From Denitratimonas sp037478135 (GTDB lineage Bacteria; Pseudomonadota; Gammaproteobacteria; Xanthomonadales; Xanthomonadaceae), in contig NZ_JBBHDV010000004.1 in NCBI RefSeq assembly GCF_037478135.1, positions 221,636 through 285,635 of the forward strand: a stretch of 64,000 nt of DNA, given 5' to 3'. The notes below the pieces were generated by a model. That model was not told the origin of the DNA, did not search any database, and was given only the letters and a program-made list of their open reading frames with translations. Shown piece by piece: positions 62,753 to 64,000 of this stretch; within the stretch, counting starts at the first letter, position 1, and every line of letters begins with the position of its first letter. Made by a program: the position numbers and the translations under genes.

Positions 62753-63504
62753 ACGTGATGAAGCACACCCTCCCCCGCCTGCTGCTGGGCCTGGCGCTGC
62801 TGACGCCGTGGGCCATCGCGCAGGCCGAATCGCCGGACTGGTCGCTGGACGCCATCGTCGACACCCGCGCCAGCCGCGCCGAAGGCATCCGCGTGCTCGC
62901 CACCACGCCCGGCGGCGCGGCCGAAGCCATCGGCATCATGGCAGGTGACCAGCTGCTGTCGATCAACGGCATGTCGCTGGCCGACGCTCAGCGCCCGCAG
63001 CGCACCCTCGACCACGCGCTGGACACTTCCGGTGGCAAGGCCAGCATCGTGCTGCTGCGCGAAGGTGAGCGCTTGACACTCAGCGGCGCGCTGGCGCCCT
63101 GGGTAACGGCTGCCGATCCGGGCTGCGGTCATGTCAGCGACATCGACAACACGCCGAACCTGAGCCAGGACATCCACCCTGCGCTGATCACCCAGATCGA
63201 TGGCCGCAGCACGCCGCTGACTCCCACCAACCGGCACCGGGTCGACGCCGGTCAACGCGTGTTGGTGGTCAGCGAACAGATTCCGTCGCACCTGTTCACC
63301 CGCAACCAGCTGCGCGAGCGCGCGCAGATGCAGCGCCGCACCTTGGCGCGCGCGTACAAGGCATTGGTCGTGGAGGTGGAGCCGGATACGCGCTACTCAA
63401 TCGGCGCGCGACTGATCCGCTCCAATCTGGACAGCGCCGGCATCCGCAACAACACCTACTGGGAGCCGGTGGTGCACCAGACCCGGGCGGAAAGCTGCCG
63501 CTGA
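62749..63504 (+). CDS. Exported PDZ-domain protein
   Basis: Periplasmic protein of 251 residues with a good AGGAG site and a signal peptide (to about AQA-ES). A PDZ domain occupies about 40-110: RAEGIRVLATTPGGAAEAIGIMAGDQLLSINGM, VLLREGERLTL. No protease domain is attached, unlike DegP or DegS. The remainder (about 125-250) is charged, with RTLARAYKALVVEVEP and a C-terminal TYWEPVVHQTRAESCR, with a single late cysteine. It may sense or recruit periplasmic proteins for the sigma factor encoded upstream; this is inference. Confidence 0.78.
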   Translation: MNVMKHTLPRLLLGLALLTPWAIAQAESPDWSLDAIVDTRASRAEGIRVLATTPGGAAEAIGIMAGDQLLSINGMSLADAQRPQRTLDHALDTSGGKASIVLLREGERLTLSGALAPWVTAADPGCGHVSDIDNTPNLSQDIHPALITQIDGRSTPLTPTNRHRVDAGQRVLVVSEQIPSHLFTRNQLRERAQMQRRTLARAYKALVVEVEPDTRYSIGARLIRSNLDSAGIRNNTYWEPVVHQTRAESCR

Positions 63505-63579
63505 TAGGGGTGGTTTTCCAGACAGGCGTGTAGTCGGCGGCCCGGATAATGCCAGTTGCATCGGGATACCGGAATCATC

Positions 63580-63610
63580 GGGATCACAGGCAAGCCCGCT
63601 CCTGCAAAAA
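63580..63610. repeat. GCAGGAGCGGGCTTGCCTGTGATCCC-type repeat
   Basis: In the 135-base gap before the last gene, GGGATCACAGGCAAGCCCGC then TCCTGC is the inverse of the GTAGGAGCGGGCTTGCCxGxGA family of intergenic repeats common in Pseudomonas and related genomes. Confidence 0.6.
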
Positions 63611-63639
63611 CACGTCGGAAGCCGGGCTGCCAGCGACGC

Positions 63640-64000
63640 TCAGCGCAGTACCTGACGCAGGCGGTCGCGCATCTTCACCTGCGGACTGCCACTGACGAAC
63701 AGCCCGTCGATCGGCTCGGCCACCGCGTCCAGCAAGGGCCGTGCGGCATCCGGCTGGTCCGCCCGCAACAACGCATTGGCCAGTTCCAGCCGGGCCTCGA
63801 TGCTCAGATGGCTGTCCGGGCCGGTGCTGGCTTCCCACAGTTCCAGCGCCTGGCGCAACAGCACGGTTTCGGTCGCGATATCGCCGGCCTGACGCGCGAT
63901 GCAGGCGCGGCCGCGCAATACCGCGGCGGATTCAACCCTGAAGTGCAATTTCCTTGAACCGAAGCGGGCCAGGTGCCGTAGGCTGGGCCGCTCCACGACC
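63640..64000 (-). CDS. C-terminal part of a TPR-like protein (5' end outside window)
   Basis: The frame runs off the window edge, so only about 120 codons are seen. They include helical pairs with a TPR look (GDIATETVLLRQALELWEASTGPDS, LSIEARLELANALLRADQPDAARPLLDAV). The end is KMRDRLRQVLR. In this order such tails occur on serine/threonine protein kinases with TPR repeats encoded next to ECF sigma genes; the kinase domain cannot be seen here. Confidence 0.5.
   Translation of the reverse strand, partial: VVERPSLRHLARFGSRKLHFRVESAAVLRGRACIARQAGDIATETVLLRQALELWEASTGPDSHLSIEARLELANALLRADQPDAARPLLDAVAEPIDGLFVSGSPQVKMRDRLRQVLR

Overview
The window is GC-rich chromosomal DNA of a gammaproteobacterium, most probably of the order Lysobacterales (Xanthomonadales). 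The strongest pointers are the arginine cluster, which has N-acetylornithine carbamoyltransferase, an acetylcitrulline-type deacetylase and a fused N-acetylglutamate kinase/acetyltransferase. Others are a methionine synthase split into two overlapping genes, a kynurenine (tryptophan to quinolinate) route, and a secreted beta-helix protein ending in a DGFE tail. No phage, insertion sequence, CRISPR array or toxin island was seen. Species cannot be named from the sequence alone.

Layout. 1-1.8 kb: 3' end of parE and a secreted PepSY-like repeat protein. 1.9-4.3 kb: ahpF and ahpC on the minus strand, with an OxyR-type site and sigma70 promoter before ahpC. 4.4-12.8 kb: typA, a secreted S9 peptidase, a lipoprotein of the endonuclease/exonuclease/phosphatase fold, a PCuAC copper chaperone, a DUF4139 protein and an enoyl-CoA isomerase-like gene. 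12.8-22.8 kb (minus strand): a DUF3817 membrane protein, sseA, then proB-argH-argC-argAB-argE'-argG-argF', transcribed from argF' toward proB. 23-27.3 kb: a UmoD-like protein, the overlapping genes cysS-sufE-rlmJ, and a GNAT acetyltransferase. 27.6-30.3 kb: a duplicated beta-helix secreted protein. 30.5-36 kb: rhomboid protease, PhzF-like protein, then ECF sigma - membrane anti-sigma-like - YigZ - ABC exporter. 36.2-41.5 kb (minus strand): DUF6159 protein, MTI phosphorylase, hpt, nagZ, CYTH, rlmD. 41.6-42.8 kb: a broken and an intact tRNA-Ser, ynfA, uspA. 42.9-47.7 kb (minus strand): aroA, pheA, serC, an M14-type peptidase. 47.8-53.6 kb: a GAF-GGDEF cyclase, then an ArsR-methyltransferase (SahR-like) regulator and the two metH genes. 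53.7-61.7 kb: yajQ, haaO, ycgN-like, DUF2058, kynU, an alpha/beta hydrolase, a LytS/LytTR-type pair and kmo. 61.7-64 kb: a second ECF sigma, a small membrane protein, a PDZ protein, and the C-terminal end of a minus-strand gene cut by the window edge.

How the genes work together. argF', argG, argE', argAB, argC and argH cover most of arginine synthesis by the acetylcitrulline variant; argD and argJ-type functions are not here. haaO, kynU and kmo are three steps of de novo NAD synthesis from tryptophan. serC-pheA-aroA is a serine/aromatic amino acid cluster. The SahR-like regulator and metH form a methionine-cycle unit.

The most unusual feature is the number of dispersed repeats placed at or inside genes. 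One is read through in frame as about 41 extra residues in ArgC. An inverted pair supplies the end of ArgF' and an N-terminal extension of ArgG. One supplies the last residues of the CYTH protein. Others sit between ahpC and ahpF, argG and argE', and aroA and pheA. A near-perfect 43-base palindrome lies in the 5' coding part of argG, and a possible arginine attenuator precedes argF'. I did not find an obviously new defence or biosynthetic system. The least explained cassettes are the ECF sigma/membrane protein/PDZ trio and the Cys-rich mini-ORF region before the GNAT gene.
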